Shown one piece after another: positions 1-9,964 of a DNA stretch of 64,000 bases (its first letter is position 1; each line of letters begins with the position of its first letter). The stretch covers positions 124,001-188,000 of the forward strand of contig NZ_JAJTTF010000007.1 of NCBI RefSeq assembly GCF_021341785.1, given 5' to 3'. Origin of the DNA: Microbacterium sp. Au-Mic1 (GTDB lineage Bacteria > Actinomycetota > Actinomycetes > Actinomycetales > Microbacteriaceae). The notes under the pieces were generated by a model. The model ran no database searches, was not told the origin of the DNA, and saw only the letters and a list, made by a program, of their open reading frames with translations. A program made the position numbers and the translations under genes.

Positions 1-552
1 TTCGGCCGCCGGGACCTGGACGTGGATGCCGAAACGCTGGCCGACGAGACGCTGTATCAGATCGGCGCACTGCGCGCCCTCGCTGCCGCCGAGGGTGCGC
101 GCGTCTCGTACGTGAAGCCGCACGGGGCGCTCTACAACCGCATCGTGCACGACGAGGTGCAGGCGTCCGCCGTGATCGACGGCATCCTCGCGGCCGGCGA
201 CGACCTCGCCGTGATGGGCCTGCCCGGATCCCGTGTGCTGCGGCTGGCCGCAGATCGCGGGCTGCGGGTGCTCCGGGAGGCGTTCGCCGACCGTGCCTAC
301 CGCGCGGACGGCACGCTGGTCCCCCGCTCCGAGCCGGGCGCCGTGCTGCATGACCCGGAGGCGATCGCCGCACGCGTCGTCGAGCTGGCGACCACGGCAA
401 CGATGACCGCCATCACCGGGGAGAGCGTCGCGATCCAGGCCGACAGCGTGTGCGTGCACGGCGACACGCCGGGTGCCGTCGCGATCGCGCGCGCCGTGCG
501 CACCGCCCTCGACCGCGCCGGCGTCGAGGTCGCCCCTCCCGGCGTCTCCTGA
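1..552 (+). CDS. pxpA: 5-oxoprolinase subunit A, LamB/YcsF family (5' end outside window)
   Basis: The reading frame is open from base 1, so the N-terminal part lies upstream of the window. The visible 183 residues carry the LamB/YcsF signature VKPHGALYN (VKPHGALYN is strongly conserved in this family) and the C-terminal VCVHGDTPGA motif. In PxpABC this subunit works with PxpB and PxpC to open 5-oxoproline (pyroglutamate) to glutamate with ATP. The next gene, starting 7 bases after this stop, is a fused PxpB-PxpC, which supports the call. Cytoplasmic. The family is also annotated as 'lactam utilization protein'; related lactams as substrate cannot be excluded. Confidence 0.9.
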   Translation, partial: FGRRDLDVDAETLADETLYQIGALRALAAAEGARVSYVKPHGALYNRIVHDEVQASAVIDGILAAGDDLAVMGLPGSRVLRLAADRGLRVLREAFADRAYRADGTLVPRSEPGAVLHDPEAIAARVVELATTATMTAITGESVAIQADSVCVHGDTPGAVAIARAVRTALDRAGVEVAPPGVS

Positions 553-559
553 TCCGACG

Positions 560-2128
560 ATGCGCATCCTCACCGCCTCCGATCACGCGCTGCTCGTCGA
601 GGTCGACGATCTCGACGACGCGATCCGGCGGCACCTCGCCTGGGGTGAGGTCCCCGGCATCGTCGAGCTGGTGCCGGCGGCGCGCACCGTCCTGGTCCGG
701 TACGACCCTGCGCGCACGTCGGCGGCGGCGCTGAGCGCGCGGCTGCGCTCGTGGCCCGCGCCGGAACAGCCGGCGACCGCGCACGGCGAGATCCGGATCC
801 CTGTGCGGTACGACGGTGAGGATCTCCCGGCGGTGGCCGAGCTCCTGGGCGTGTCCGCCGCCGAGCTCGCCGCCCGGCATCGGGCGGCGCGGTGGCGGGT
901 CGCCTTCTCGGGCTTCGCGCCGGGGTTCGGGTATCTCGTCGGATCCGATCCGCTCTTCGACGTGCCCCGCCGCGCCACGCCCCGCACCAGGGTCCCCGCG
1001 GGATCCGTCGGTCTGGCCGGCGCCTTCACGGGCGTGTATCCGCGGGAGAGCCCGGGCGGCTGGCAGCTCATCGGCCGCACCGAGGCAGTGGTCTGGGACG
1101 CCGACAGGGATCCTCCGGCGCTGCTCGCGCCGGGCACGGGGGTGCGGTTCACGCTGGCCTCACGTCCCCGGATCGTCCTCTCCGATGCGACACCGGCGCC
1201 GACGACGCGCAGGAGCGGCCCTGACGTGGACGAAGCCGGCCCGCGCGTCGTCGTCGCGGAGACGGCCTTCCCCATCCTCGTCCAGGACCGCGGACGACCG
1301 GGTCGCGCCGCCCTCGGCGTCTCGGGTTCGGGCGCGGCGGACCGCATCGCCCTGCGCGACGCGAACGACGCCGTCGGCAACCCGGCCGGAGCCCCGGTGC
1401 TGGAGCTGCTGGGCGGCGCACGGCTCCGGTTCGAAGGTCTGCGCGGAGGCGACGTCGCCGTGGTGACCGGCGCCGACGGTCCGCTCCTGCTCACCGGCGC
1501 CGATGGCGCGGAGCACGCGATCCAGAGGGGTGCGCCGTTCCCGCTCTCCCCCGGCGACGTGCTGGAGGTGGGCTTCCCGACGCGGGGGCTCCGCCGCGTC
1601 CTGGCCGTGCGCGGCGCGTTCGCGGTGCGCCGCACGCTCGGCAGCGCCTCGACCGACACGCTCGCGGGTCTCGGCCCTTCGCCTCTGCGGACCGGCGCGG
1701 CGCTCGGGATCGGCGATCCGCGCGCGGTCCGCGCCGCGGTGCAGCCGCTCCCGCGCGCACGGGCGCTGCCCGCGCCGGGCGAGGTCGTGGCGCTGCGGAT
1801 CACGATCGGCCCGCGCGAGGACTGGTTCGCACCGAGCGCCGTCGAGACGCTCCTCGGCCAGGAGTGGGAGGTGACGCCGCACTCGGATCGCATCGGGCTG
1901 CGCCTGCACGGAGATGTCCCCCTCTCGCGGGCGGTACTCTCCGAGCTGCCCAGCGAGGGCGCGGTGACGGGTTCGCTCCAGGTCCCTGCCGACGGTCAGC
2001 CCGTGCTGTTCCTGCCCGACCATCCGCTCACCGGCGGGTACCCCGTCATCGGCGCGGTCGTGGATGCGGACCTCGATCTCGCCGGCCAGCTGCCACCCGG
2101 ATCCCGGATACGCTTCGTGCTCGGCTGA
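560..2128 (+). CDS. pxpBC: 5-oxoprolinase subunits B and C fused (KipI-KipA type)
   Basis: 522 residues containing two normally separate subunits. Residues about 1-215 are the PxpB/KipI (allophanate hydrolase subunit 1-like) domain, with GFAPGFGYL, RVPAGSVGLAGAFTGVYP and SPGGWQLIGRT. Residues about 235-520 are the PxpC/KipA (subunit 2-like) domain, with TVQ/LVQDRGRPG-type opening (LVQDRGRPGRAALGVSGSG), AVGNPAGAPVLELLGG and PSEGAVTGSLQVPADGQPVL. Start chosen at the ATG 7 bases after pxpA; an in-frame upstream start would sit inside pxpA. Together with PxpA it should form ATP-dependent 5-oxoprolinase. The fusion is common in actinobacteria. It ends 6 bases before the end of the convergent hutI. 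Confidence 0.9.
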   Translation: MRILTASDHALLVEVDDLDDAIRRHLAWGEVPGIVELVPAARTVLVRYDPARTSAAALSARLRSWPAPEQPATAHGEIRIPVRYDGEDLPAVAELLGVSAAELAARHRAARWRVAFSGFAPGFGYLVGSDPLFDVPRRATPRTRVPAGSVGLAGAFTGVYPRESPGGWQLIGRTEAVVWDADRDPPALLAPGTGVRFTLASRPRIVLSDATPAPTTRRSGPDVDEAGPRVVVAETAFPILVQDRGRPGRAALGVSGSGAADRIALRDANDAVGNPAGAPVLELLGGARLRFEGLRGGDVAVVTGADGPLLLTGADGAEHAIQRGAPFPLSPGDVLEVGFPTRGLRRVLAVRGAFAVRRTLGSASTDTLAGLGPSPLRTGAALGIGDPRAVRAAVQPLPRARALPAPGEVVALRITIGPREDWFAPSAVETLLGQEWEVTPHSDRIGLRLHGDVPLSRAVLSELPSEGAVTGSLQVPADGQPVLFLPDHPLTGGYPVIGAVVDADLDLAGQLPPGSRIRFVLG

Positions 2129-2134
2129 CGCCGA

Positions 2135-3298
2135 TCAGGCGAACCGCACGCCGTCCTTCCAGACCGTCTCGACGAGCGGCACTCCTGGACGGTACGCGAG
2201 GTGCACGCGGCTCGGACTCTTCAGCAGCACGAGGTCGGCGCGCATGCCGGGGGCGATGCGGCCGATGTCGTCGCGGCGCAGGGCCGCTGCTCCGCCGGCG
2301 GTCGCGGCGTGGATCGCCTCGGCGACGGTCATGCGCATGTCGCGCACGGCGACCGCGATGCAGAACGGCATCGATGAGGTGAAGCTGGATCCCGGGTTCG
2401 TGTCGCAGGCGATCGCCACCGTCACGCCGGCGTCGATGAGCCGACGGGCATCCGGGTAGGGCTGCCGGGTGGAGAACTCCACGCCGGGCAGGAGGGTGAG
2501 GACGGTGTCCGATGCGGCGAGCGCGGTCACGTCGTCGTCGGTGAGGTAGGTGCCGTGGTCGATCGAGGCGGCGCCGAGCTCGACGGCCAGCTGCACCCCC
2601 TCCCCGGGGCCGAGCTGGCTCGCGTGCACGCGCGGCTGCAGCCCGCGGGCGATGCCGGCCTCGAGCACGCGGCGGGACTGCGGCACCGTGAAGGCGCCGG
2701 TCTCGCAGAACACGTCGATCCACTTGGCGTGCGGGGCGCAGGCGTCGAGCATCTCCCCCGTCACGAGGTCGACGTACTCGTCGCCGCGGTCGGCGTACTC
2801 GGCCGGCACCACGTGCGCGCCGAGGAACGTGACCTCGGGGGTGACCTCGGCGGCGAGGCGCACCAGGCGCTCCTCGGTCGCGACGTCGAGGCCGTAGCCG
2901 CTCTTGATCTCGACCGTCGTCGTGCCCTGGGCGAGCATCTCGTCGAGGAAACCGCGCAGGCGCGCGCGCAGCTCGTCATCGGTCGCGGCGCGAGTCGCGG
3001 CGACCGTGGAACGGATCCCGCCCGCCGCGTACTTCTGGCCCTGCATGCGGGCCTCGAACTCCGCGGCGCGGTCGCCGCCGAAGACGAGGTGGCTGTGGCT
3101 GTCCACGAAGCCGGGGATCACCGCGCGACCCGCCGCGTCGACGATCTCATCGGCATCCGGTGCGTCGGCCGCCGGGCCGACCCAGGCGACCCGCTCGCCC
3201 TCGACGAGCACGGCGACGTCGTGCAGCGTGCCGCAGACGTCGTCGCCCTCGGCGACGTTCGTCGTGAGTTCGCCGATGTTCGTGATCAGGATCCGCAT
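2135..3298 (-). CDS. hutI: imidazolonepropionase
   Basis: 387 residues of the amidohydrolase superfamily. It hydrolyses 4-imidazolone-5-propionate to N-formimino-L-glutamate, the third step of histidine degradation. Visible landmarks are the metal-binding [10 protein letters not shown] (residues about 70-80), [18 protein letters not shown] and DTNPGSS. The ATG at 3298 is preferred because GAGG lies just upstream and the protein then begins [10 protein letters not shown]; a longer in-frame start 27 bases upstream exists. It is the last gene of hutH-hutU-hutI but is separated from hutU by 183 bases holding an inverted repeat, so it may also have its own promoter. No formiminoglutamase (hutG) or HutF is visible in the window. 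Confidence 0.95.
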   Translation of the reverse strand: MRILITNIGELTTNVAEGDDVCGTLHDVAVLVEGERVAWVGPAADAPDADEIVDAAGRAVIPGFVDSHSHLVFGGDRAAEFEARMQGQKYAAGGIRSTVAATRAATDDELRARLRGFLDEMLAQGTTTVEIKSGYGLDVATEERLVRLAAEVTPEVTFLGAHVVPAEYADRGDEYVDLVTGEMLDACAPHAKWIDVFCETGAFTVPQSRRVLEAGIARGLQPRVHASQLGPGEGVQLAVELGAASIDHGTYLTDDDVTALAASDTVLTLLPGVEFSTRQPYPDARRLIDAGVTVAIACDTNPGSSFTSSMPFCIAVAVRDMRMTVAEAIHAATAGGAAALRRDDIGRIAPGMRADLVLLKSPSRVHLAYRPGVPLVETVWKDGVRFA

Positions 3299-3332
3299 GT
3301 CCTCAGCCTTTCGCAAAAGTGTCATCCGGAGC

Positions 3333-3455
3333 CGTTGAGCGAGTGAACGAGGCGAAACGCCGAGCCCTTGTGGGAACCACGTCTCGTCTCTTCGTCTCGC
3401 TTCGCTCGCTCAGCGCGACGCTCGGTTTGAGCGCTACGCGCGTCCTCGCTCAACG
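3333..3455. repeat. intergenic inverted repeat, locus A of the GTTGAGCGAG family
   Basis: In the 183-base gap between hutU and hutI. The ends are an exact 11-base inverted pair, CGTTGAGCGAG at 3333-3343 and CTCGCTCAACG at 3445-3455. The interior holds GAGGCGAAACG and several CTCGTCTC/CTTCGCTC runs, so a long stem-loop is possible. The same building blocks recur at 31421, 42123 and 58838. It could attenuate or stabilise the hut transcript between hutU and hutI. Confidence 0.7.
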
Positions 3456-3481
3456 ACCCCTGATCGATGTCCGAGCTCTGT

Positions 3482-5170
3482 TCAGAGCCCCATCGGGACC
3501 TTGAGACCGCGCTCGCGTGCGATGTCCTTCGCGTGGTCGTAGCCCGCGTCGACGTGCCGCATGACGCCGGTACCCGGGTCGTTGGTGAGCACGCGCTCGA
3601 GCTTCTCCGCGGCGAGCGCGGATCCGTCCGCGACGGTCACCTGACCGGCGTGGATGGACCGGCCGATGCCGACACCGCCGCCGTGGTGCAGCGAGACCCA
3701 GCTCGCGCCAGAGGCGGTGTTCAGCAGCGCGTTCAGGAGAGGCCAGTCGGCGATCGCGTCGGAGCCGTCCTTCATGGCCTCGGTCTCGCGGTACGGGCTG
3801 GCGACGGAACCGGAGTCGAGGTGGTCGCGGCCGATGACGATCGGAGCGGACAGCTCGCCCGAGGCGACCATCTCGTTGAACTTCAGGCCCGCCAGGTGGC
3901 GCTCCTTGTAGCCCAGCCAGCAGATGCGGGCGGGCAGTCCCTCGAAGTGCACCTTCTCGCCGGCCTTCTCCAGCCAGCGGTGCAGGGCGGCATCCTCGGG
4001 GAAGAGCTCCGCGATGGCACGGTCGGTCTTGTAGATGTCCTCCGGGTCGCCCGAGAGCGCGGCCCAGCGGAACGGGCCGCGGCCCTCTTCGAACTGGGGG
4101 CGGATGTACGCCGGCACGAAGCCGGGGAACTCGAACGCGCGGTCGAAGCCGCCGAGAACGGCCTCGGCACGGATCGAGTTGCCGTAGTCGAACACCGCGG
4201 CACCGGCGTCCTGGAACGCGACCATCGCCCGGACGTGCGCGGCCATGGCCTCGCGCGAGCGACGGGTGAACTCCTCGGGGTCGCGCTCGGCCTCGGCCTT
4301 CCAGTCGGCGACCGAGATGCCGATGGGCAGGTACGCGAGCGGGTCGTGCGCGCTGGTCTGGTCGGTGACGATGTCGATCGGCACGCCACGGCGGAACAGC
4401 TCGGGGAAGACCTCGGCGGCGTTGCCGACGATGCCGACCGAGAGCGCCTCGCCGTCCTCCTTGGCCTTGACGGCACGGGCGATCGCCTCGTCGAGGTCGG
4501 TGTAGTACACGTCGAGGTAGCCGTGGTCGACGCGGCGCGCGAGACGCGACTCGTCGACGTCCACGATGAGGCAGGCGCCGTCGTTCAGGGTCACGGCGAG
4601 CGGCTGCGCGCCGCCCATGCCGCCGGCACCGCCGGTGAGCGACAGGGTGCCCTTGAGCGAGTCCTTGCCGAGCGAGCGGGCCACGGCGGCGAACGTCTCG
4701 TAGGTGCCCTGCAGGATGCCCTGGGATCCGATGTAGATCCAGGATCCGGCCGTCATCTGGCCGTACATCATCAGGCCCTCGGCCTCGAGCTTGCGGAATT
4801 CGGGCCAGGTGGCCCAGTCTCCGACGAGGTTGGAGTTCGCGATGAGCACGCGCGGCGCCCACTCGTGCGTGCGGAACACGCCGACCGGCTTGCCGGACTG
4901 CACGAGCAGGGTCTCGTCGGGCTCGAGCTCGTCCAGGGTGCGCACGATCGCGTCGTACGCCTCCCAGCTGCGCGCGGCACGGCCGGTGCCGCCGTAGACC
5001 ACGAGGTCCTCGGGGTGCTCGGCGACCTCGGGGTCGAGGTTGTTCATGAGCATGCGCTTGGCGGCCTCGGCGCCCCAGCTCTTCGCGGTGCGCTCGTTGC
5101 CGCGGGGAGCGCGGATCGAACGGGTCGGGTCCGACAGGGTCGGGCCGGCAGTGGTGGTGGTGTCAGTCAT
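3482..5170 (-). CDS. hutU: urocanate hydratase
   Basis: 562 residues, close to the usual 555-560. It adds water to urocanate using tightly bound NAD+ to give 4-imidazolone-5-propionate. Conserved stretches include [95 protein letters not shown] and [11 protein letters not shown]. These match canonical HutU rather than suggesting the related thiourocanate hydratases. Start at 5170: AGGAG lies 8 bases upstream, and the start codon overlaps the hutH stop (ATGACTGA), so the two are translationally coupled. Confidence 0.97.
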   Translation of the reverse strand: MTDTTTTAGPTLSDPTRSIRAPRGNERTAKSWGAEAAKRMLMNNLDPEVAEHPEDLVVYGGTGRAARSWEAYDAIVRTLDELEPDETLLVQSGKPVGVFRTHEWAPRVLIANSNLVGDWATWPEFRKLEAEGLMMYGQMTAGSWIYIGSQGILQGTYETFAAVARSLGKDSLKGTLSLTGGAGGMGGAQPLAVTLNDGACLIVDVDESRLARRVDHGYLDVYYTDLDEAIARAVKAKEDGEALSVGIVGNAAEVFPELFRRGVPIDIVTDQTSAHDPLAYLPIGISVADWKAEAERDPEEFTRRSREAMAAHVRAMVAFQDAGAAVFDYGNSIRAEAVLGGFDRAFEFPGFVPAYIRPQFEEGRGPFRWAALSGDPEDIYKTDRAIAELFPEDAALHRWLEKAGEKVHFEGLPARICWLGYKERHLAGLKFNEMVASGELSAPIVIGRDHLDSGSVASPYRETEAMKDGSDAIADWPLLNALLNTASGASWVSLHHGGGVGIGRSIHAGQVTVADGSALAAEKLERVLTNDPGTGVMRHVDAGYDHAKDIARERGLKVPMGL

Positions 5171-6704
5171 TCGCGTGCTCCTTCGCAATCGCAGCGATCT
5201 GGCCGGACTGCACGAGCGCAGTCACGGCCTCCATGTCAGGGCTGAGGAATCGGTCCGGGCCGGGGCCGCCGGCCACGGTGCGGACGAGGTCGCGGACCGC
5301 GCCGGTGGCGGGTCCGGCCTCGAGCGGCGCGCGCAGGTCGAGCGCGCGGGCGCCGGTGAGGATCTCGATCGCGAGCACGCGGCCGAGGCCGTCGATCGCG
5401 CGGCGGAGCTTGCGGGCGGCGGCCCAGCCCATCGAGACGTGGTCCTCCTGCATCGCGGAGGACGGGATCGAGTCGACGGAGGCCGGGACCGCGAGCCGCT
5501 TGAGCTCGGAGACGATGCCGGCGGCCGCGTACTGCGCGATCATCAGGCCGGAGTCGACGCCGACCTCGTCCGCGAGGAACGGGGGCAGGCCATGGCTGCG
5601 GGCGGGGTCGAGCGCGCGGTCGGTGCGGCGCTCGGCCACCGAGGCGACATCGGCGACGGAGATCGCCAGGAAGTCGAGCACGGCGGCGACCGGGGCGCCG
5701 TGGAAGTTGCCGTTGGACTCGATCCGGCCGTCGCTGGTGACCACGGGGTTGTCGACGACGCTCGCCAGCTCGCGCTCGGCGATCGTGGTGGCGTATGCGG
5801 CGGTGTCGCGGGCGGCGCCGTGCACCTGCGGCGAGCAGCGCAGCGAGTAGGCGTCCTGCACGCGGCCGTCCTCCGGGCCCTTGTGGCTGGCGACCATCGG
5901 CGAGGAGCCCAGGAACGCGCGCAGGTGCGCCGCGGAGACGGCCTGGCCGACCTGCGGGCGCAGCGCCATGAGGTCGGCGGCGAAGACCGCGTCCGTGCCG
6001 AGCTGCGACTCGATCGACATCGCGGCCGAGATGTCGGCGGTGAGGAAGAGGTTGTCCAGGTCGTGCAGCGCGAGCGACAGCATGCCGAGCATGCCGTCGG
6101 TGCCGTTGATGAGGGCGAGGCCCTCCTTCTCCTGCAGCTCGAGCGGCGCGATGCCGGCCATGGCGAGCGCGTCGGCCGCGGGGACGAGGTCGCCGGCGGC
6201 GTTGCGCACGTCGCCCTCGCCCATGCTGGCGAGCGCCACGTGGGCGAGCGGGGCGAGATCGCCCGAGCAGCCCAGCGAACCGTATTCGCGGACGATCGGG
6301 GTGATCCCGGCGTTGAGCATCGCGGCGTAGGTCTCGACGACCACGGGACGGACACCGGTGTGGCCCGAGGCGAGCGTCTGCAGGCGCAGCAGCTGCAGCC
6401 CGCGGACGACCTCGGTCTCGACCTCCGGGCCGGTGCCCGCCGCGTGGGAGCGGATCAGGCTGAGCTGCAACTGGCGGCGGCGCTCGGGGGCGATGAAGGT
6501 GGTGGCCAGAGCCCCGAAGCCGGTCGAGACGCCGTAGTGCGGCGTGGGGTCGGCGGCCATGCCTTCGATGACGCCGCGGGAGGCGGCGACGCGGTCGAGC
6601 GCACCGGCGTCGATGACGACGGGTGCGAGGTAGCGGGCGACGGAGACGACGTCCTCGGGGCGCAGAGGCGCCGCGCCGATGGTGACGGGGGAAGTGTGGG
6701 CCAT
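5163..6704 (-). CDS. hutH: histidine ammonia-lyase
   Basis: 513 residues, the usual length. It deaminates L-histidine to urocanate, the first step of the hut pathway. The MIO-forming motif reads [15 protein letters not shown], so the prosthetic group would form from Cys-Ser-Gly instead of the commoner Ala-Ser-Gly; the published family pattern allows A, S or C at that place. Also visible: [34 protein letters not shown] and SNGNFHG. First gene of the hut operon. The start lacks a clear Shine-Dalgarno sequence. The divergent 290-base region upstream holds three dyads that may be operators. Confidence 0.95.
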   Translation of the reverse strand: MAHTSPVTIGAAPLRPEDVVSVARYLAPVVIDAGALDRVAASRGVIEGMAADPTPHYGVSTGFGALATTFIAPERRRQLQLSLIRSHAAGTGPEVETEVVRGLQLLRLQTLASGHTGVRPVVVETYAAMLNAGITPIVREYGSLGCSGDLAPLAHVALASMGEGDVRNAAGDLVPAADALAMAGIAPLELQEKEGLALINGTDGMLGMLSLALHDLDNLFLTADISAAMSIESQLGTDAVFAADLMALRPQVGQAVSAAHLRAFLGSSPMVASHKGPEDGRVQDAYSLRCSPQVHGAARDTAAYATTIAERELASVVDNPVVTSDGRIESNGNFHGAPVAAVLDFLAISVADVASVAERRTDRALDPARSHGLPPFLADEVGVDSGLMIAQYAAAGIVSELKRLAVPASVDSIPSSAMQEDHVSMGWAAARKLRRAIDGLGRVLAIEILTGARALDLRAPLEAGPATGAVRDLVRTVAGGPGPDRFLSPDMEAVTALVQSGQIAAIAKEHAND

Positions 6705-6994
6705 GAGACGATTTCACACCCTCGTCTGTCGCTCGGACAGGGCCCAGGAGGACGTCCTGTCTGGGATCACAGACAAGTGGAGGAAAGGCTGCGCACCGCT
6801 CGGACCGGTCCCGTGGGACCCGGGAGGGATCGGGTTCGAGCGATCACAGATCCTCGGATGACCGCCGCCGCGACGGAGGAGATGTGCGCTCTGTCGATCG
6901 AACGATGAGATCAGTGCAGATCGCACATGGTGGGGCGGACGGCTCGTCACTAGCGTGAGCGGCACCATCCTCTTCCGCCCGAAGGAAACCCACC
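6705..6994. promoter_or_regulatory. divergent control region between hutHUI and the NCS1/hydantoinase operon
   Basis: 290 bases without a gene between two divergent catabolic operons. I see three inverted repeats: CTGTC-N5-GACAG at 6726-6740, TGTCTG-N6-CAGACA at 6758-6775 and GGTCCC-N2-GGGACC at 6807-6820. The first two share TGTC/GACA half-sites and lie nearest hutH, so they are candidate operators for a hut regulator. On the plus strand a TAGCGT box at 6951-6956 could be the -10 of the permease operon. The PucR and IclR proteins encoded at 13267-15653 are the obvious candidate binders, by inference only. Confidence 0.5.
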
Positions 6995-8329
6995 ATGGCC
7001 CGCATCGCGCCGCACGACGACTTCGCCCTCTCCCGCGTGACTCCCGAAGCACGAAAGCCCTGGTTCGGCATCGCCGTGCAGCGCTTCGGCCAGGTCTCCG
7101 CCCTGTCGCAGTTCCTCCTCGGCGCGACGCTGGGATACGGGATGAGCTTCGGGGAGGCCGCGCTCGCGTTCCTGCTCGGATCCGTCATCCTCGAGGTCAT
7201 CATGTGCATCGTCGGGTTCATCGGGCAGCGCGAGGGCCTGAACACGGCCCTCCTCGCCCGCTGGACCGGCTTCGGAGAGATCGGCGCGGCGCTCGTGGGC
7301 CTCGCGATCGGCATCAGCCTCATCGGCTGGTTCGGCATCCAGTCCGCGATCTCCGCGCAGTCGCTCGATGCGCTCATGCCCGGTGTGCTGCCGACCTGGC
7401 TGTGGAGCCTGCTGTTCGGCCTCGCCGTCACCGCCATCGTCGCGTTCGGCTTCCTCGGGATGCAGTGGCTCGCGAACATCACCGTGCCGCTGTTCCTCAT
7501 CCTCGTGGGCTGGTCGGTCATCTCCGAGCTCAGCCGTCACGACCTCGGCACGCTGCTCACGAGCCCCGCGCCGGGCCCGCACATCAGCGTCTGGGCCGGC
7601 ACCGGCATCGTCGCCGGCGGCCTCATCGTGGGTGCGATCATCACCGGCGACATGACGCGCTTCAACCGCTCCCGCGCCGATGTGGTCAAGCAGACCGTCG
7701 TGGGCGTCACGCTCGGCGAGTTCGTCATCGGCCTGGCCGGCGTGCTCCTCGCGCACGCCGCGAAGTCGGGCGACATCGTCGCGATCGTGACGAGCTCGGT
7801 CGGCCTCGTCGGCCTCATCATCGTCATCACGGGCACGCTCAAGATCAACGACTGGAACCTCTACTCCTCGGCCCTGGGTCTGGTGAACTTCGTCTCCACG
7901 ACCTTCGGCAAGAACCTGCACCGCGTGACGACGACGATCGTGCTCGGCGTGGTCGGATCCGTCCTCGCCGCCGCCGGGATCCTCGGGCAGTTCACCCAGT
8001 TCCTCATCGTGCTGAGCGTCGCGTTCCCGCCGATCGCGGGCATCATGGTCGCCGAGTACTTCATCGTGCGCCGCTGGCGCGGCGAGCTCGACGCCAGCCG
8101 CGAGGAGGGCGTGCTGCCCGCCTCCGCCCCGCGCATCGTGCCCGCCACGATCGTGGTCTGGCTGGTCTCGTCGCTCGTCGGCTACTTCGTGACCTGGGGC
8201 ATCCCGTCCCTCCTCAGCCTGTTCCTCTCGATGATCCTGTACATCGCGGCGGGCAAGCTGGGCCTCGTCCGCGGCGTCGGCGCCGTCCCCACCCGTCAGG
8301 CCGATCCCGCGGAGAGCGCGGCCGTCTGA
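6995..8329 (+). CDS. NCS1 family permease (cytosine/purine/hydantoin type)
   Basis: 444 residues, about 12 hydrophobic segments, no signal peptide. The N-terminal RFGQVSALSQFLLGATLGYGM and the central GDMTRFNRSRADVVKQ are typical of the CodB-like branch of the nucleobase-cation symporter 1 family. Such transporters take up cytosine, purines, allantoin or hydantoins with Na+ or H+. AAGGA sits about 8 bases before the ATG. It is the first gene of an operon with a hydantoinase and DUF917 proteins, so a hydantoin-, lactam- or imidazole-like substrate is more likely than cytosine. The exact substrate cannot be read from sequence. Confidence 0.85.
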   Translation: MARIAPHDDFALSRVTPEARKPWFGIAVQRFGQVSALSQFLLGATLGYGMSFGEAALAFLLGSVILEVIMCIVGFIGQREGLNTALLARWTGFGEIGAALVGLAIGISLIGWFGIQSAISAQSLDALMPGVLPTWLWSLLFGLAVTAIVAFGFLGMQWLANITVPLFLILVGWSVISELSRHDLGTLLTSPAPGPHISVWAGTGIVAGGLIVGAIITGDMTRFNRSRADVVKQTVVGVTLGEFVIGLAGVLLAHAAKSGDIVAIVTSSVGLVGLIIVITGTLKINDWNLYSSALGLVNFVSTTFGKNLHRVTTTIVLGVVGSVLAAAGILGQFTQFLIVLSVAFPPIAGIMVAEYFIVRRWRGELDASREEGVLPASAPRIVPATIVVWLVSSLVGYFVTWGIPSLLSLFLSMILYIAAGKLGLVRGVGAVPTRQADPAESAAV

Positions 8330-8415
8330 CCCCCAGACTCCGTCGCGGGGCGCGGCGCCTTCCGACTCCCCGCGACGGGACCACAAGTCCCGGAAACACC
8401 GAGAAAGCGAGAACC

Positions 8416-9963
8416 ATGCACATCGGCATCGACGTCGGCGGCACCAACACGGATGCCGTCCTCATGGACGGCGCCCACACCCTCGCCGGGGTGAAGCACT
8501 CCACCACCCCCGACGTGACCGACGGGATCGTGCAGGCGATCGAGGATCTGCGCGCGCACCATCCGTTCGAGGGATCCGACATCGAGGCCGTCATGATCGG
8601 CACGACGCACTTCATCAACGCGCTCGTGCAGGCCAGTCGCCTCGCCCCCACCGCCGCCCTCCGGCTCGGACTGCCCGCGACCCGAGCCCTCCCCCCGCTC
8701 GTGGACTGGCCGGGCGAACTGCTCGAGGCCGCCCGGGCGCGCAGCTACCTCGCGCACGGCGGCTACGAGTTCGACGGTCGCCCGATCTCCCCGCTCGATC
8801 CCGAGGAGCTGCGCGGGATCGCCGCGGACATGAAGGCGCATGGGATCCGCTCGGTCGCGATCTCGGCCGTGTTCAGCCCGGTCAACCACGACCTCGAGGT
8901 GCGCGCCGCGGAGATCCTCGGCGAGGTCCTCGGCGACGACGTGGCGATCTCCCTCTCGCACGAGATCGGCCGGATCGGCATCCTCGAGCGTGAGAACGCG
9001 ACGATCATCAACGCCGCCCTGCGCGAGCTCGCCTCCGAGATCGTCGACGGCCTCACCGCCGCCGTCCGGGCGCACGGCATCGAGGCGCCGATCTTCCTCA
9101 GCCAGAACGACGGCACACTGATGGACGACGAGTACGTGCGCCGCTATCCGGTCGCGACCTTCGCCTCCGGCCCGACCAACTCGATGCGCGGGGCCGCGGC
9201 CACGAGCGGCCTGCAGGACTGCGCCGTGATCGATGTGGGCGGCACTACGGCGGACATCGGCCTGCTCGTGAACGGCTTCCCCCGCGAGACCGCGAACGAG
9301 GTGAAGGTCGCCGGCATCCGCACGAACTTCCGCATGCCCGACGTGCTCTCCCTCGGCATCGGCGGCGGGAGCATCGTGGACGAGGAGACCGCCGAGGTCG
9401 GCCCCGCCTCGGTCGGCTACCGCCTCGGCACCGAAGCGCTCGTCTTCGGCGGCTCGACCCTCACCGCGACCGACATCGCGGTCGCGGCAGGGCGCGCCGA
9501 GGTCGGCGACCCCGCGAAGGTCGCGCACCTCGATCCGGAGTTCGTGGCGCGCGTGCTCGCGCGTATCGCTGAGCGCGTCGCGGAGGCCGTGGACAGGATG
9601 CGCACCTCCCCCGACCCGATCGCGGTCGTGGCGGTCGGCGGCGGATCCATCCTGCTGCCGGACGTGCTGGAGCCTTTCGGCCCCGTGCACCGCCCGGAGA
9701 ACTACGCGGTCGCGAACGCGATCGGCGCCTCGATCGCCCAGGTCGGCGGCGAGATCGACAAGGTCTACGCGATCGCCCCCGGCGCGCGCGACGAGACCAT
9801 CGCGGCCGTGCGCGCCGAGGCCGTCGACAAGGCGATCGCCGCCGGCGCGAAGCCGTCCACGGTCGCGATCATCGACTTCGACGAGGTCCCGATCCCGTAC
9901 CTGCCCGGCAACGCCACGCGCATTCGCGCCAAGGCCGTCGGCGACCTGGACATGGGGGCCTGA
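8416..9963 (+). CDS. hydantoinase/oxoprolinase family protein, HyuA-type
   Basis: 515 residues, shorter than classic HyuA (about 690). It opens with the ASKHA-type phosphate loop IDVGGTNTDAVLMDG, followed by VMIGTTHFINALVQ, SHEIGRIGILERENATIINAAL, FASGPTNSMRGAA and the second phosphate motif AVIDVGGTTADIGLLVNG. These indicate an ATP-dependent ring-opening or carboxylase-type enzyme acting on cyclic amides. No HyuB-type partner follows; instead two DUF917 genes do, starting 1 base after this stop. Single-chain HyuA homologues beside DUF917 are a known arrangement. Start ATG at 8416, with GAGAAAGCGAGA upstream as a weak ribosome site. Substrate is inferred, not seen. Confidence 0.85.
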   Translation: MHIGIDVGGTNTDAVLMDGAHTLAGVKHSTTPDVTDGIVQAIEDLRAHHPFEGSDIEAVMIGTTHFINALVQASRLAPTAALRLGLPATRALPPLVDWPGELLEAARARSYLAHGGYEFDGRPISPLDPEELRGIAADMKAHGIRSVAISAVFSPVNHDLEVRAAEILGEVLGDDVAISLSHEIGRIGILERENATIINAALRELASEIVDGLTAAVRAHGIEAPIFLSQNDGTLMDDEYVRRYPVATFASGPTNSMRGAAATSGLQDCAVIDVGGTTADIGLLVNGFPRETANEVKVAGIRTNFRMPDVLSLGIGGGSIVDEETAEVGPASVGYRLGTEALVFGGSTLTATDIAVAAGRAEVGDPAKVAHLDPEFVARVLARIAERVAEAVDRMRTSPDPIAVVAVGGGSILLPDVLEPFGPVHRPENYAVANAIGASIAQVGGEIDKVYAIAPGARDETIAAVRAEAVDKAIAAGAKPSTVAIIDFDEVPIPYLPGNATRIRAKAVGDLDMGA

Positions 9964-9964
9964 G

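Noticed and set aside
3482-5170. Urocanate hydratase as a thiourocanate hydratase
   Set aside because: The sequence follows canonical HutU closely and it is coupled to hutH, so the thio-specific role was not assigned.
5040-6908. Long plus-strand open frame opposite hutU/hutH
   Set aside because: It has the repetitive Arg/Glu/Ala/Gly composition of an antisense shadow in GC-rich DNA; hutH and hutU are certain on the other strand.
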